From assembly GCF_016591715.1 (NCBI RefSeq), contig NZ_AP024109.1, positions 6,136,001 to 6,200,000 of the forward strand: a stretch of DNA of 64,000 nt, in the 5' to 3' direction. The notes beneath the pieces were generated by a model. It was not told the origin of the DNA and did not search any database. It saw only the letters and a list, made by a program, of their open reading frames with translations. The DNA is from Mesorhizobium sp. J8 (GTDB lineage Bacteria > Pseudomonadota > Alphaproteobacteria > Rhizobiales > Rhizobiaceae). The translations under genes were made by a program, and so were the position numbers. Positions 16,388-25,044 of the stretch are shown piece by piece; the first letter of the stretch is position 1; the number at the start of each line of letters is the position of its first letter.

Positions 16388-16412
16388 AACGCTTGAGATT
16401 GTCAGGGGTTCC
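16388..16412 (-). promoter_or_regulatory. EcfG-type promoter of the Crp/Fnr gene
   Basis: On the minus strand GGAAC (16412-16408) and CGTT (16391-16388) are 16 bases apart, ending about 44 bases before the start codon at 16344. Confidence 0.75.
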
Positions 16413-16510
16413 GCGAGGCTGGGGTACCTGTCGTTTTGCCATGTCTTTTTTAAATGACATGGTTATGAATTCCGCGCATCAGTGCGGCCCTGCCCAGGAG
16501 ACACCGATAA

Positions 16511-16888
16511 GTGCCAGCACTGCTTGACGGACTGCGAATCCTCGTCCTGGAAGACGAGTTCCTGATCGCGATGGATGTCGAGCAGCTTTGCCGCGACCAC
16601 GGCGCGGCGGATGTCACGATCGCGCGCGAACTCGGCGAGGTCGACGGACACGCGCTGTCCGCGCGTTTCGACGCGGCGGTGGTCGACCTGATGCTCGGCG
16701 ACGTTTCGACCCTGGATTTCGCCGCCCGGCTGCGCAGTGAGGGCATACCGTTCGTATTTGCCTCCGGCTATTCCGATCGGGAAGAGATCCAGGACGCGTT
16801 CCCGGACGTCCGGCTGGTCACCAAGCCTTACTCGGGCGACGATCTGATCGAAGCTGTGGCCATGGCCTGCGGCCGGGCAAAGGCGTAA
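16511..16888 (+). CDS. Single-domain response regulator
   Basis: A 125-residue stand-alone receiver. The acidic pocket is in VLEDEFLIA, the phosphoacceptor Asp in VVDLMLGD near residue 60, the conserved Ser in FASGYSD and the Lys in VTKPY near residue 104. There is no output domain. Receivers ending in TKP[YF] with the V-x-EDE opening are typical partners or modulators of HWE kinases in Rhizobiales. It starts with GTG at 16511 after AGGAG. No EcfG motif was found in front of it. It may act as a phosphate sink or competitor in the PhyR network, which is inference from the neighbourhood. Confidence 0.8.
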   Translation: MPALLDGLRILVLEDEFLIAMDVEQLCRDHGAADVTIARELGEVDGHALSARFDAAVVDLMLGDVSTLDFAARLRSEGIPFVFASGYSDREEIQDAFPDVRLVTKPYSGDDLIEAVAMACGRAKA

Positions 16889-16923
16889 CGTAGGAGTCGC
16901 CGAACGCGACCCGGGCCGCTGAT

Positions 16924-17850
16924 TCAGCTGCGCCCAGGCTTTCGCGAAAGGCCGGAAGCGCCAAAGGCCCCGATGACGATCAGCACGGCGCCGGCGGCAA
17001 CCCCGTAAGAAACATGGCCGACGCCGAACAGCGCAAGCAGGGACAATGCGGCCAATGGCGTCGCGTAGGCGATTGCCGAGATCAGGGCGGTATGGCCTGT
17101 CCGGGTCGCCCGGTCCCAAAGCGCGTTGGAAAGCGTCAAAGGAACGATCCCTATGGCTGCGATCGCCAGCAGTTGGGATGATGATAGGGCGGTCGGCGCC
17201 TCGAAACCGAAGTGCAAGGCCAGCGCAAACACCGCCAGAAGTCCCATTGACGGCCCGATGACGTCCTCGGCCTCCCGACCGTCCGAGCGGACCGCGGCAT
17301 AGATGGCGAAGGTAAGGCCGCTCAAAAATGCCAGGAGCACGCCAAAAAGATCGAAACCGAGCGCGAAACGGGGGCCGATCGCCACCACCGCGCCGACGAA
17401 GCCGAGGGCGATGCTTCCCAGGCGCGACGGGCTGAGCCGTTCACGCCGCTTCCCGGCCATGATGAGGACCAGCATCAACGGCCACAGATAAGCGACGACA
17501 TTCGCCTCCGCCGGGCCGATCCTGGGCATGGCGAAAAGATAAAGGACGTTGTTGACGAGCAGGCCGACGCCGACCAGAAGCATGCTGGGGAACGGCGTGG
17601 CGACGAAGGAAGCTGCACGCCCACGCAAGACCGCCATGAAAAGCGCGGCGGCAAAGCCTACTGCCGCAGCCAGTCCAAAGACCAGGAACGGAGGCGCGGG
17701 GCTCGCCAGCGTGGCCAGTGTCGGCCACGTCGCCCAGAAAAGCACGGCCCCAACGGCAAGCGCGGCGGCCCTGGTGCGCGGTCCAAGCGGCCGGAGCCCG
17801 TCCAAAGGCAGGCGGAAGCGGAAGACCGTTGCCGTGGAGACTGTTTCCAT
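16924..17850 (-). CDS. DMT-superfamily permease (EamA type)
   Basis: A 308-residue membrane protein with about ten hydrophobic helices in two EamA repeats. The first repeat opens with ALAVGAVLFWATWPTLA near residue 25. The second carries LSGLTFAIYAAVRSDGRE near residue 185. These permeases export amino acids, metabolites or drugs; the Trp/Thr-rich first helix resembles the YddG aromatic-exporter group but this is not decisive. I start at 17850 because the upstream 99 codons of the longer frame are Arg-rich antisense-like sequence. No EcfG motif is visible before it. Confidence 0.75.
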   Translation of the reverse strand: METVSTATVFRFRLPLDGLRPLGPRTRAAALAVGAVLFWATWPTLATLASPAPPFLVFGLAAAVGFAAALFMAVLRGRAASFVATPFPSMLLVGVGLLVNNVLYLFAMPRIGPAEANVVAYLWPLMLVLIMAGKRRERLSPSRLGSIALGFVGAVVAIGPRFALGFDLFGVLLAFLSGLTFAIYAAVRSDGREAEDVIGPSMGLLAVFALALHFGFEAPTALSSSQLLAIAAIGIVPLTLSNALWDRATRTGHTALISAIAYATPLAALSLLALFGVGHVSYGVAAGAVLIVIGAFGASGLSRKPGRS

Positions 17851-17986
17851 AGCGCCGAGTAGACCGCGGGCTGGCCCGGCAAGCAAGTCCTCGGGGAAAC
17901 AACAAAGGCTCCGCGCGCGGCTTACGCTCGCCGCATTGACCGATCCCGCACGCCAACTAACCAGGCGGCGCCTGGTGTCCCGAAAA

Positions 17987-18538
17987 TCACGCCGCGTTCG
18001 AACCTGTGACCTGCGCCGAGATGGCGTCGGGCCCGAACTCATCCTCTCCGGAAATCTTGAGGATCTCCTGCAGCCTGGCGCGGGCGCGGCTGACCCGGCT
18101 CTTGATCGTGCCGACCGCGCAGCCGCAGATTTCGGCGGCTTCTTCATAGGAGAAGCCTGAAGCGCCGATCAGGATGATGGCTTCGCGCTGGTCCTCGGGC
18201 AGCTGCTCGAGCGCGCCGCGGAAATCCTTGAGGTCGAGCTGGCCGTGCTGGGCCGGGTGGACGGCAAGCCTGGCCGTCATGATGCCATCGCTGTCCTGCA
18301 CTTCGCGGCCTCGCTTGCGCATCTGCGAATAGAATTCGTTGCGCAGGATGGTGAACAGCCACGCCTTGAGATTGGTGCCCGGCTGGAAGCTTTCATGCTT
18401 GTCCCACGCCTTGACCAGGGTCTCCTGGACGAGGTCGTCGGCCCGGTCGGCATTCTGTGTCAGCGACACGGCGAAAGCGCGCAGGCTCGGGATGGCGCCG
18501 AGCAGCTCGGTCTTGAATGTCTGGGTTACCGCCGCCAT
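17987..18538 (-). CDS. ecfG: ECF sigma factor of the general stress response (EcfG/RpoE2 type)
   Basis: A 183-residue extracytoplasmic-function sigma factor. Sigma region 2 (residues about 15-85) contains RADDLVQETLVKAW and LFTILRNEFYSQMRK. Region 4 (about 110-160) contains LPEDQREAIILI and a C-terminal HTH with AVGTIKSRVSRAR. It belongs to the EcfG group, which recognises GGAAC-N16/17-CGTT. It lies three bases downstream of nepR, its anti-sigma gene, in the standard arrangement with phyR divergent. The operon has its own EcfG-type promoter, so it is autoregulated. The C-terminal tail beyond residue 165 is variable. Confidence 0.92.
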   Translation of the reverse strand: MAAVTQTFKTELLGAIPSLRAFAVSLTQNADRADDLVQETLVKAWDKHESFQPGTNLKAWLFTILRNEFYSQMRKRGREVQDSDGIMTARLAVHPAQHGQLDLKDFRGALEQLPEDQREAIILIGASGFSYEEAAEICGCAVGTIKSRVSRARARLQEILKISGEDEFGPDAISAQVTGSNAA

Positions 18539-18541
18539 GCC

Positions 18542-18745
18542 TCAGTCCTTTTTCTGGGCAGGTTCGGCCTGTTCCAACTGGCTGAGCAGCTGAGCGAAGC
18601 GGTCCGGCACATGGTCCGAGACCAACTCGTCATAATACTGCTTGAGCTTGCGCGCGATTTCGGAATTCGCCCCCAGCGGGTTGCCATCCCCGTTCCGATG
18701 CCTGCTTGCGGCATCAGCCATCTGCTTTTTTGACATTTCTTTCAT
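18542..18745 (-). CDS. nepR: NepR anti-sigma factor
   Basis: A 67-residue protein with the NepR core: LGANSEIARKLKQYYDELV followed by VPDRFAQLLSQLE. The two helices wrap around EcfG and hold it inactive until phosphorylated PhyR takes NepR away. The ends are variable and disordered, as is usual. I start at 18745 with AGGG six bases before it; an in-frame ATG at 18766 is also possible. It is the first gene of nepR-ecfG, three bases apart, opposite phyR. Confidence 0.9.
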   Translation of the reverse strand: MKEMSKKQMADAASRHRNGDGNPLGANSEIARKLKQYYDELVSDHVPDRFAQLLSQLEQAEPAQKKD

Positions 18746-18838
18746 AATAGCCCTAATTTCCAGCACCCGAACCGCTCTTCGACTACAAACCGCAACGCAA
18801 GCGGAACCCTCGTCTGGTTGCCCATCCCGAAACCCCGA

Positions 18839-18863
18839 AACGCCCGCTTCTTAATTTAGTTCC
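18839..18863 (-). promoter_or_regulatory. EcfG-type promoter of nepR-ecfG
   Basis: On the minus strand GGAAC (18863-18859) and CGTT (18842-18839) with 16 bases between. It gives positive autoregulation. Its -35 element is only nine bases from the -35 of the divergent phyR promoter. Confidence 0.85.
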
Positions 18864-18872
18864 ACGGCTGTC

Positions 18873-18897
18873 GGAACTTTTTCCGAAAGCCGGCGTT
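18873..18897 (+). promoter_or_regulatory. EcfG-type promoter of phyR
   Basis: GGAAC at 18873-18877 and CGTT at 18894-18897, a 16-base spacer, 66 bases before the phyR start at 18964. Confidence 0.85.
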
Positions 18898-18963
18898 TGG
18901 CTTTCTGGGGCTGGCAATCGCGTAGCCTTCAACATGCAACGTCATCTGAGGGAGACGTCAATA

Positions 18964-19758
18964 ATGAGTTTGTCAGCTACCATCGCCCCGCATCTTCCGT
19001 TCCTGCGCCGCTTCTCGCGGGCGGTATCGGGATCGCAGGAGAGCGGTGACGCGCTGGTCGCCGCGATGCTGGAAGCCATCATCGCCGATACCAATATTTT
19101 CCCCGAAGCCTCGAGCGACCGCATCGCGCTCTACAAGGTCTTCGCCAGGCTGTTCACCTCCGTGGCCATCCGCGTACCGCAGGAACAGGCTCAGACCGCC
19201 TGGGAGCAGCGGGCCGCGGCCAATCTGAACGCGCTCGCGCCCCTTCCCCGACAGGCTTTCCTTCTGGTTGCCGTCGAGGGCTTCAGCGAGGACGAGGCGG
19301 CGGAAATCCTCGACGTCGAGGAGGAAGAGTTCTCGGAACTGCTGGCTCAGGCGAGCAACGAGATTTCCCGCCAGGTGGCGACAGACGTGCTGATCATCGA
19401 GGACGAGCCTCTGATCGCCATGGATATCGAGGAAATGGTCGAAAGTCTCGGCCACCGCGTGGTGGGCACGGCCCGCACGCATGCCGAGGCAGTGGCTATG
19501 TTCGGCAAGACGCGGCCGAAAATGGTCCTGGCCGACATCCAGCTCGCCGACGGCAGCTCGGGCATCGAAGCCGTCAACGAGATTTTGTCCTCGACCCCGG
19601 TGCCGGTCATCTTCATCACCGCCTTTCCGGAGCGCCTGCTGACCGGCGAGCGCCCGGAGCCGGCCTTTCTGGTCACCAAGCCCTTCAATCCCGACATGGT
19701 CAAGGCTTTGATCAGCCAGGCGCTGTTCTTCGACCGTCAGGCAAAAGCCGCCGCCTGA
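18964..19758 (+). CDS. phyR: PhyR, anti-anti-sigma response regulator
   Basis: A 264-residue protein with a sigma-like N-terminal domain (about 5-125, with LPRQAFLLVAVEGFSEDEAA resembling sigma region 4) and a C-terminal receiver (about 135-255). The receiver has VLIIEDEPLIAMDIE, the phosphoacceptor in MVLADIQLADG and the Lys in LVTKPFNPD. When phosphorylated it binds NepR through the sigma-like domain and frees EcfG. I start at 18964, after GGGAGACG; the longer frame from 18934 lacks the site. It is divergent from nepR-ecfG and has its own EcfG-type promoter. Confidence 0.93.
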   Translation: MSLSATIAPHLPFLRRFSRAVSGSQESGDALVAAMLEAIIADTNIFPEASSDRIALYKVFARLFTSVAIRVPQEQAQTAWEQRAAANLNALAPLPRQAFLLVAVEGFSEDEAAEILDVEEEEFSELLAQASNEISRQVATDVLIIEDEPLIAMDIEEMVESLGHRVVGTARTHAEAVAMFGKTRPKMVLADIQLADGSSGIEAVNEILSSTPVPVIFITAFPERLLTGERPEPAFLVTKPFNPDMVKALISQALFFDRQAKAAA

Positions 19759-19781
19759 GCCCGCCGAAGCCTAGCCCTTGG

Positions 19782-19817
19782 AGCGTCATGCGCCGCTTTT
19801 TCGTCGCGCATGACGCT
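19782..19817 (+). terminator. Strong hairpin after phyR
   Basis: Arms AGCGTCATGCGC (19782-19793) and GCGCATGACGCT (19806-19817) pair perfectly over 12 bases around a T-rich loop. The tail TGTCGTTTTG is only moderately T-rich, so it may be a terminator or a repeat element. Confidence 0.6.
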
Positions 19818-19873
19818 TGTCGTTTTGCGGTTTGAAAACCCCTTCAAGGGGATCGTCTTTTTCGGCAAATGGT

Positions 19874-19898
19874 GGAACAAACGACACCGAGCCACGTT
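19874..19898 (+). promoter_or_regulatory. EcfG-type promoter of the DUF1328 gene
   Basis: GGAAC at 19874-19878 and CGTT at 19895-19898 with 16 bases between, 29 bases before the start at 19928. Confidence 0.8.
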
Positions 19899-19927
19899 CT
19901 TTTCCCGACAGAAGAAGGAGACGCATC

Positions 19928-20092
19928 ATGCTGTACTGGGCGCTCGTATTTCTCGTAGTTGCGATCATCGCCGGCGCGCTTGGGTTCGGCGGCATCGCCG
20001 GCACATCTGCAGGCATCGCGCAGATTCTGTTCTTCATCTTCCTCGCCTTCCTGGTGATTTCGCTCATCGCCGGCCTCTTCAGGAGAGCCTGA
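19928..20092 (+). CDS. Small membrane protein, DUF1328 (YtjA-like)
   Basis: A 54-residue hydrophobic protein with two membrane helices ([19 protein letters not shown] and [19 protein letters not shown]) joined by [12 protein letters not shown]. This is the DUF1328/YtjA pattern: about 55 residues, Gly-rich turn, Arg-Arg near the end. Members are widespread, and in Rhizobiales they are commonly general-stress genes. AGAAGGAG precedes the ATG at good spacing. The EcfG-type promoter immediately upstream supports stress control. The biochemical role is unknown. Confidence 0.85.
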   Translation: MLYWALVFLVVAIIAGALGFGGIAGTSAGIAQILFFIFLAFLVISLIAGLFRRA

Positions 20093-20214
20093 CCGCAACA
20101 CTGGAAGCCGCACCCCTCAAACGGTTTCCAGCCACCGCCGGGCGGCGCCTCGAAAGAGCACCGTCCGGCGGACCGTTTTTGGAGAGCCTCGTGATTGCGG
20201 GGCGGTGAACCGCG

Positions 20215-20240
20215 GGAACCAGTTTGCGGACTGAGCCGTT
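20215..20240 (+). promoter_or_regulatory. EcfG-type promoter of the HWE kinase gene
   Basis: GGAAC at 20215-20219 and CGTT at 20237-20240 with a 17-base spacer. This places the transcript start near 20247 and limits the coding start to 20267 or later. Confidence 0.75.
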
Positions 20241-20266
20241 CAAGGGCAGAGCGCGGGATATTTCCA

Positions 20267-21298
20267 ATGCCTTCCGAGGGTCCCACGAAAGACAGGGGTA
20301 AGAAGCAGAACGGCGAAGTGATCGCGATGCATCCCTCGGAGAGCGGGATGCAGTTGGGGCGAGCCCTGCTTCATGCCCTGCACAATGCCGGGATCTCGGT
20401 CCTCTACCAGGACCGGCAGATGAAGACGGTCTGGGCACGCAACATGAGCGCGCCCTGGGCGTCCGAAACGGCCGACGGCAAGGATTTGCTTTCGCCGGCG
20501 CAGGCCGAGCGCATACAGGCCGCCAAGCTCAGGGTGATCGAGTCCGGCAACGCGGAGCAGCTCGAGCTCAGCATTCCCGGAAGCCAGGGCGTCCGCTGGT
20601 TCCAGCTTTGGATCGATGCCGATCGCGGGGAAGCCGGCGACGTCCTTGGCGTCGTCACGACGATGGTGGAGACGACGGAGCAGAAACGTCGCGAGCAGAC
20701 GCTGAAGGCCTTGCTGCGCGAAGTCAGCCATCGGTCGAAGAATCTCCTGGCCATCATCCAGAGCATCGCCACACAGACCGGGCGCTATACGGAGACGCTT
20801 GGCGATTTCCTCGCGCGGTTCCGCGGCAGGCTGCAGTCACTCGCTTCCTCGCAGGACCTGGTAACATCCTCCAACTGGCGGGGAGCCGCGCTGCGGGAGC
20901 TCGTATCCGGCCAGGTCGGCCGCTATAGCAGCGATCTGGCCAAAAGCCTGCGGTTCACGGGCGAAAATCCTTATCTCAATCCCAACGCCGCCCTGCATAT
21001 CGGCCTGGCGATACATGAGCTGGCCGTGAACTCGGTGAGCTATGGCGCCTTGTCCCGGCCGGACGGCCATGTCGAGGTGCGCGCCAGGCTCGATCCCGAG
21101 AACGGAACCCCGCCCGATCTTTTGCTGACCTGGACCGAGGCGGTCGGCGACGCGCCGCGCAACGAGAAGCGCTTCGGCAGCGTGGCGCTGGAACGCGTCG
21201 TGCCGATGTCGCTGAATGGCTCCGCGACGCTGGAAATCGGCAAGGACTGTATGGAATACCGCCTCACCGTCCCGCACGGGAATTTCGAGACGGACTGA
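20267..21298 (+). CDS. PAS-HWE/HisKA_2 histidine kinase, candidate PhyK-type
   Basis: A 343-residue soluble kinase. Residues about 25-135 form a PAS domain. The dimerisation/phosphotransfer segment follows, with the His in LLREVSHRSKNLLAIIQ near residue 157. The ATPase domain (about 240-340) has GLAIHELAVNSVSYGAL in place of a classic N box, which is typical of HWE/HisKA_2 kinases. Such kinases phosphorylate PhyR in Rhizobiales. It lies just after phyR in the stress island and has an EcfG-type promoter, so it is the leading candidate for input to PhyR. The start at 20267 is chosen from the promoter; an ATG at 20327 is an alternative. Confidence 0.8.
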   Translation: MPSEGPTKDRGKKQNGEVIAMHPSESGMQLGRALLHALHNAGISVLYQDRQMKTVWARNMSAPWASETADGKDLLSPAQAERIQAAKLRVIESGNAEQLELSIPGSQGVRWFQLWIDADRGEAGDVLGVVTTMVETTEQKRREQTLKALLREVSHRSKNLLAIIQSIATQTGRYTETLGDFLARFRGRLQSLASSQDLVTSSNWRGAALRELVSGQVGRYSSDLAKSLRFTGENPYLNPNAALHIGLAIHELAVNSVSYGALSRPDGHVEVRARLDPENGTPPDLLLTWTEAVGDAPRNEKRFGSVALERVVPMSLNGSATLEIGKDCMEYRLTVPHGNFETD

Positions 21299-21427
21299 TG
21301 GCGCAGCCGACGCGAAGCTTGCCGGCAACGACCTTAACCGGCTGTTCACCATAAAGTCCGATCCTGTGCTCCCGGCTAGCGATGCGCGGAAACCCATCCA
21401 TGCGCTGGCAAGACCTGGGAGACTGAG

Positions 21428-21598
21428 ATGATGGTTGCCGACATGAACAGGCTGGAGGAGGCCGCCCGCGTCTCGATGAGCGGCTTCCAGGATGCCGAGC
21501 CACCGCTGGCCCCCCGATCATCGCATCTCCCGCTCCGCCTGGGCGCGATCGCGCTTCTGGCCGCCATGGCCTTGACCGCGGCCTGGCAATTGTTCTGA
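21428..21598 (+). CDS. Short tail-anchored membrane protein
   Basis: A 56-residue frame with GGGAG before ATG at 21428. The N-terminal 35 residues are soluble and contain MNRLEEAARVSMSGFQ; the C-terminus is one membrane helix (LGAIALLAAMALTAAWQLF) ending at the stop. It lies 129 bases after the HWE kinase in the same direction and may be co-transcribed. No family recognised. Short tail-anchored proteins next to stress regulators could be regulatory peptides, but this is only an idea. Confidence 0.5.
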   Translation: MMVADMNRLEEAARVSMSGFQDAEPPLAPRSSHLPLRLGAIALLAAMALTAAWQLF

Positions 21599-21672
21599 CC
21601 CACTCCGGATCAAGACAGGACTTTGCAGCGTCGCCTTAAGTCGCTCGGCGCGACGTCTTGAAACCCGGGCCC

Positions 21673-21698
21673 GGAACTTTCGTTCGCCGAGAATCGTT
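21673..21698 (+). promoter_or_regulatory. EcfG-type promoter of the small envelope gene
   Basis: GGAAC at 21673-21677 and CGTT at 21695-21698 with 17 bases between, 25 bases before the start at 21723. Confidence 0.75.
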
Positions 21699-21722
21699 GT
21701 TTGCGGCGAGAGGTTTGGAGCC

Positions 21723-22049
21723 ATGGAACACATCGCTGCGTTGCTTTTCGTCGTCGGCTGTTCGAGCACAATGACCGATTGCCGCGAGCTCGAAGTGCCC
21801 GTCAGCGTCTTCGAGAGCGCTGAGGCATGCGCCGCCGAAAGGCCGTTCGCCCTCGGCAACCTGCAGGGCCAGGCGCCCCGCATCATCGGCAAATGCCTCG
21901 CCGTCGACCCGGCGTTGGAGGACGACTACGACCGGATCGCCTGGAATGTGCGGCCCGACGGCACGCTGGTCGCATCCCTGGAGGTTTCCGGCATGCTTGT
22001 CGCGTCGAATGCCGGGCGCTCCGAAAAAGACTATCTTAAACAACAGTGA
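21723..22049 (+). CDS. Small exported cysteine-containing protein
   Basis: A 108-residue protein. The N-terminus (MEHIAALLFVVGCSSTMTDC) is short and hydrophobic with Cys at residue 13, which could be a lipoprotein or a weak signal. Four cysteines at about 13, 20, 36 and 58 may form disulfides in the periplasm. The body contains PVSVFESAEACAAE. I do not recognise a family. TTTGGAG precedes the ATG. The exact EcfG-type promoter 25 bases upstream makes it part of the stress set. The next gene follows after 83 bases in the same direction. Confidence 0.6.
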   Translation: MEHIAALLFVVGCSSTMTDCRELEVPVSVFESAEACAAERPFALGNLQGQAPRIIGKCLAVDPALEDDYDRIAWNVRPDGTLVASLEVSGMLVASNAGRSEKDYLKQQ

Positions 22050-22132
22050 GATCTGGCAGGCAAAGCGCGTTTTTTCGTGCTAAATGGCTGCTGGCACTGC
22101 CAAAAGTGAGGACAAAAGTGAGGAGCAATTCT

Positions 22133-22378
22133 ATGCGGAAGATGATCATTGCCATGGTTGCCGTGGTCGCTGTCAGCGGCTGCACCACGACCGAGCAGGA
22201 CGTCGTCGGCGGCGGCCTGATCGGTGCCGGTGTGGGCGGCCTGGTCGGCGGCGGCAAGGGCGCGCTGATCGGCGCGGCCGTCGGCGCCGGGTCGGGCCTT
22301 CTGGTTCGCAACCTGCGCAACGGCTATTGCCAGTATCGCGATCATCGCGGCCGGATCTACACGGCTCGCTGCAACTAG
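22133..22378 (+). CDS. Glycine-zipper lipoprotein
   Basis: An 81-residue protein. Residues 1-18 are a signal with the lipobox VSGC, so Cys 18 is probably lipidated. Residues about 25-60 form a glycine zipper (VVGGGLIGAGVGGLVGGG) likely to insert in the outer membrane. The tail has YCQYRDHRGRIYTARC with two cysteines, typical of small rhizobial YMGG/glycine-zipper lipoproteins. AGGAG lies before the ATG; the longer frame from 22046 is not supported. It may share the stress promoter at 21673 by read-through. Confidence 0.75.
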   Translation: MRKMIIAMVAVVAVSGCTTTEQDVVGGGLIGAGVGGLVGGGKGALIGAAVGAGSGLLVRNLRNGYCQYRDHRGRIYTARCN

Positions 22379-22395
22379 TTCGGTACCTGAGAGAG

Positions 22396-22422
22396 ACCGG
22401 AGGCCGGCAACCGGCCTCCGGT
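22396..22422 (+). terminator. Hairpin between convergent genes
   Basis: Arms ACCGGAGGCCGG (22396-22407) and CCGGCCTCCGGT (22411-22422) with loop CAA form a 12-base perfect stem after the glycine-zipper gene. It lies between convergent genes and could serve both strands, though no T-run follows. Confidence 0.55.
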
Positions 22423-22471
22423 TCTCCTCGGACTAAAATGCTGATTCGCCAGCCAAGACCTTTCGAGCCGC

Positions 22472-24154
22472 TCACGTGGCCAGCGGAATCCTGATTTCCA
22501 CCTTCAGTCCATCGTCACGGTAGTCGCGCGCGATCGTGCCGCGCAATTCGCGCGTGACATTGAGATCTATCAGCTTGGTGCCGAAGCCGGTCTTGGCCGG
22601 AGCTTCCAGGTCCTTCTGACCCGTTTCGCGCCAGTTCAAACGCAGCGTCCGCTCGCGGCCGCGTCCCTCGATGCTCCAGTCGACCTTGAGAGCGCCCACC
22701 GAATTGCCGGCTTCGCCATATTTCAGCGCGTTTGTGGCGAGTTCGTGGAAGGTCAGCCCGAGCGCTTGCGTCGTCGTCTCGTCGAGCAGCACCTGCGGCC
22801 CCGACAACACCCCATCGGGAAGATCCTTGCCGAAGACCTGCCCGAGTTCGGTGCGCAGCAGGTCGCCAAGATCGGCCTTCTGCCAGCGCGAGCGCGTCAG
22901 CATATCCTGCGAGGCGGCCATGGCCTGGAGGCGCGCCGAGAACGACGCCGAAAACTCCTTGACGTCGGTGGCTTGCGAGGCCGTCTGCCGCGCGATCGCC
23001 AGCACGCGGGTGATCGAATTCTTGATGCGGTGCTTCATCTCCTGCAGGATCAGGTCCTTTTCCAGCAGGCTCTTTTCGGTCGCTTCGTGCAACGCCGATT
23101 TGGCTTCATAGGCGCGTTCCTGATAACGCGCCACCAAGGCGATGGCGCCGGCGAGCAAAAGGCCGAACAGCCCGAGCATCACCGGAATGGCGCGCGAGGA
23201 CGGCGGCTCGAAGGCGCTTGTCGGCCTGAACAGCACGGTCCAGGGCCGGCCCGCGACGACGATATCGCGGCGCGCCAGAAGCTTCGCCCCGATACGTTCC
23301 GCCGGCGGCGCTTCCGAGCGGAACAAAAGATTGCCGTCCTCCGGCTTGCCGTCATAGACCTCGACATTCACCGGCAGCAGCGGCGAATGGCTGAGCGCGA
23401 CCTGGAACAGGTCCTGCGCGCGGAAGGCGGCGTAGAGAAAACCGGCTGTGGAGGAGCGGCTTGCGTTGATCACCTCGGGCGCGGTTTCGACGTTCAGCCG
23501 CACGAAAACCAGGAATCCGGTGAAGGTCTGCCCCACGCCGGCGCCCTGGCCGAGCTGGACGATGCCGCTCGCATGCTGCCGGTCGTCGGCCATCGCCTGT
23601 TGGATCGCCGCGCGCCGTACCGGCTCGCTGAACATGTCGAAGCCGATGATCGACTGGTTTGACGTATCGAGCGGCTCGAACAGAACGATCGGCGTGCGCC
23701 ATTGCTCAGTCGTCGCGGGGTAGACCGGGTGCGCTGACCCAAGGTCATGCAGGATATCGCGTTCGACCGCCGCCTCGTCGCCGGCCTTTGCGAGCCTCAG
23801 GAAGCCGATGCCGCGAAGCCCCGCGAAATTGTCGTCGATATCGAGCGCGCTGAAGAAGGCCTTGAATTCGCCGCGCGTGATGTCGCCGTTGCGGGCATCG
23901 AACAGCGCCTGCGTCGAACGGAGCAGCGACAGATGCAGGTCCATGCGGCTTTCGATGCGGCTCAGCGCGTCGTCGGCCGTCCCCTCGAACTTGATCCGCG
24001 CCGCCTCCTGCGTGGCGAAATAGGCGAACCCCGCCATGGTCAGGCTGATCAGCGCGACGGCGACAAAGGCAACGATCGGAAACAGCTTCTTCAAATCAAG
24101 GATGCGGCCCGTGGACGGTTGGCAATCTTTATGGGCAAGTCTCCGCGTCAACAC
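22472..24154 (-). CDS. Membrane HWE/HisKA_2 histidine kinase with CHASE sensor
   Basis: A 560-residue kinase. A first membrane helix at about 25-45 is followed by a periplasmic CHASE domain (about 70-290, with [11 protein letters not shown] and [11 protein letters not shown]) and a second membrane helix near 325-345. The phosphotransfer His is in [16 protein letters not shown] near residue 378. The ATPase domain has [16 protein letters not shown], a clear HWE-group signature. CHASE domains bind small ligands such as cytokinin-like or peptide signals. Its closeness to phyR and the second HWE kinase suggests a membrane input to the stress response. The start is GTG at 24154; no EcfG motif precedes it. 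Confidence 0.85.
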   Translation of the reverse strand: MLTRRLAHKDCQPSTGRILDLKKLFPIVAFVAVALISLTMAGFAYFATQEAARIKFEGTADDALSRIESRMDLHLSLLRSTQALFDARNGDITRGEFKAFFSALDIDDNFAGLRGIGFLRLAKAGDEAAVERDILHDLGSAHPVYPATTEQWRTPIVLFEPLDTSNQSIIGFDMFSEPVRRAAIQQAMADDRQHASGIVQLGQGAGVGQTFTGFLVFVRLNVETAPEVINASRSSTAGFLYAAFRAQDLFQVALSHSPLLPVNVEVYDGKPEDGNLLFRSEAPPAERIGAKLLARRDIVVAGRPWTVLFRPTSAFEPPSSRAIPVMLGLFGLLLAGAIALVARYQERAYEAKSALHEATEKSLLEKDLILQEMKHRIKNSITRVLAIARQTASQATDVKEFSASFSARLQAMAASQDMLTRSRWQKADLGDLLRTELGQVFGKDLPDGVLSGPQVLLDETTTQALGLTFHELATNALKYGEAGNSVGALKVDWSIEGRGRERTLRLNWRETGQKDLEAPAKTGFGTKLIDLNVTRELRGTIARDYRDDGLKVEIRIPLAT

Positions 24155-24226
24155 AATGGCGCGGTCAAATCATCGCGGCGGCTGGCACATCATGCAGCTG
24201 TTAATTAGCCGGCTACCCGTTAGGCT

Positions 24227-25027
<801 letters not shown>

Positions 25028-25044
25028 GTTGGATCTCTCCCTGA

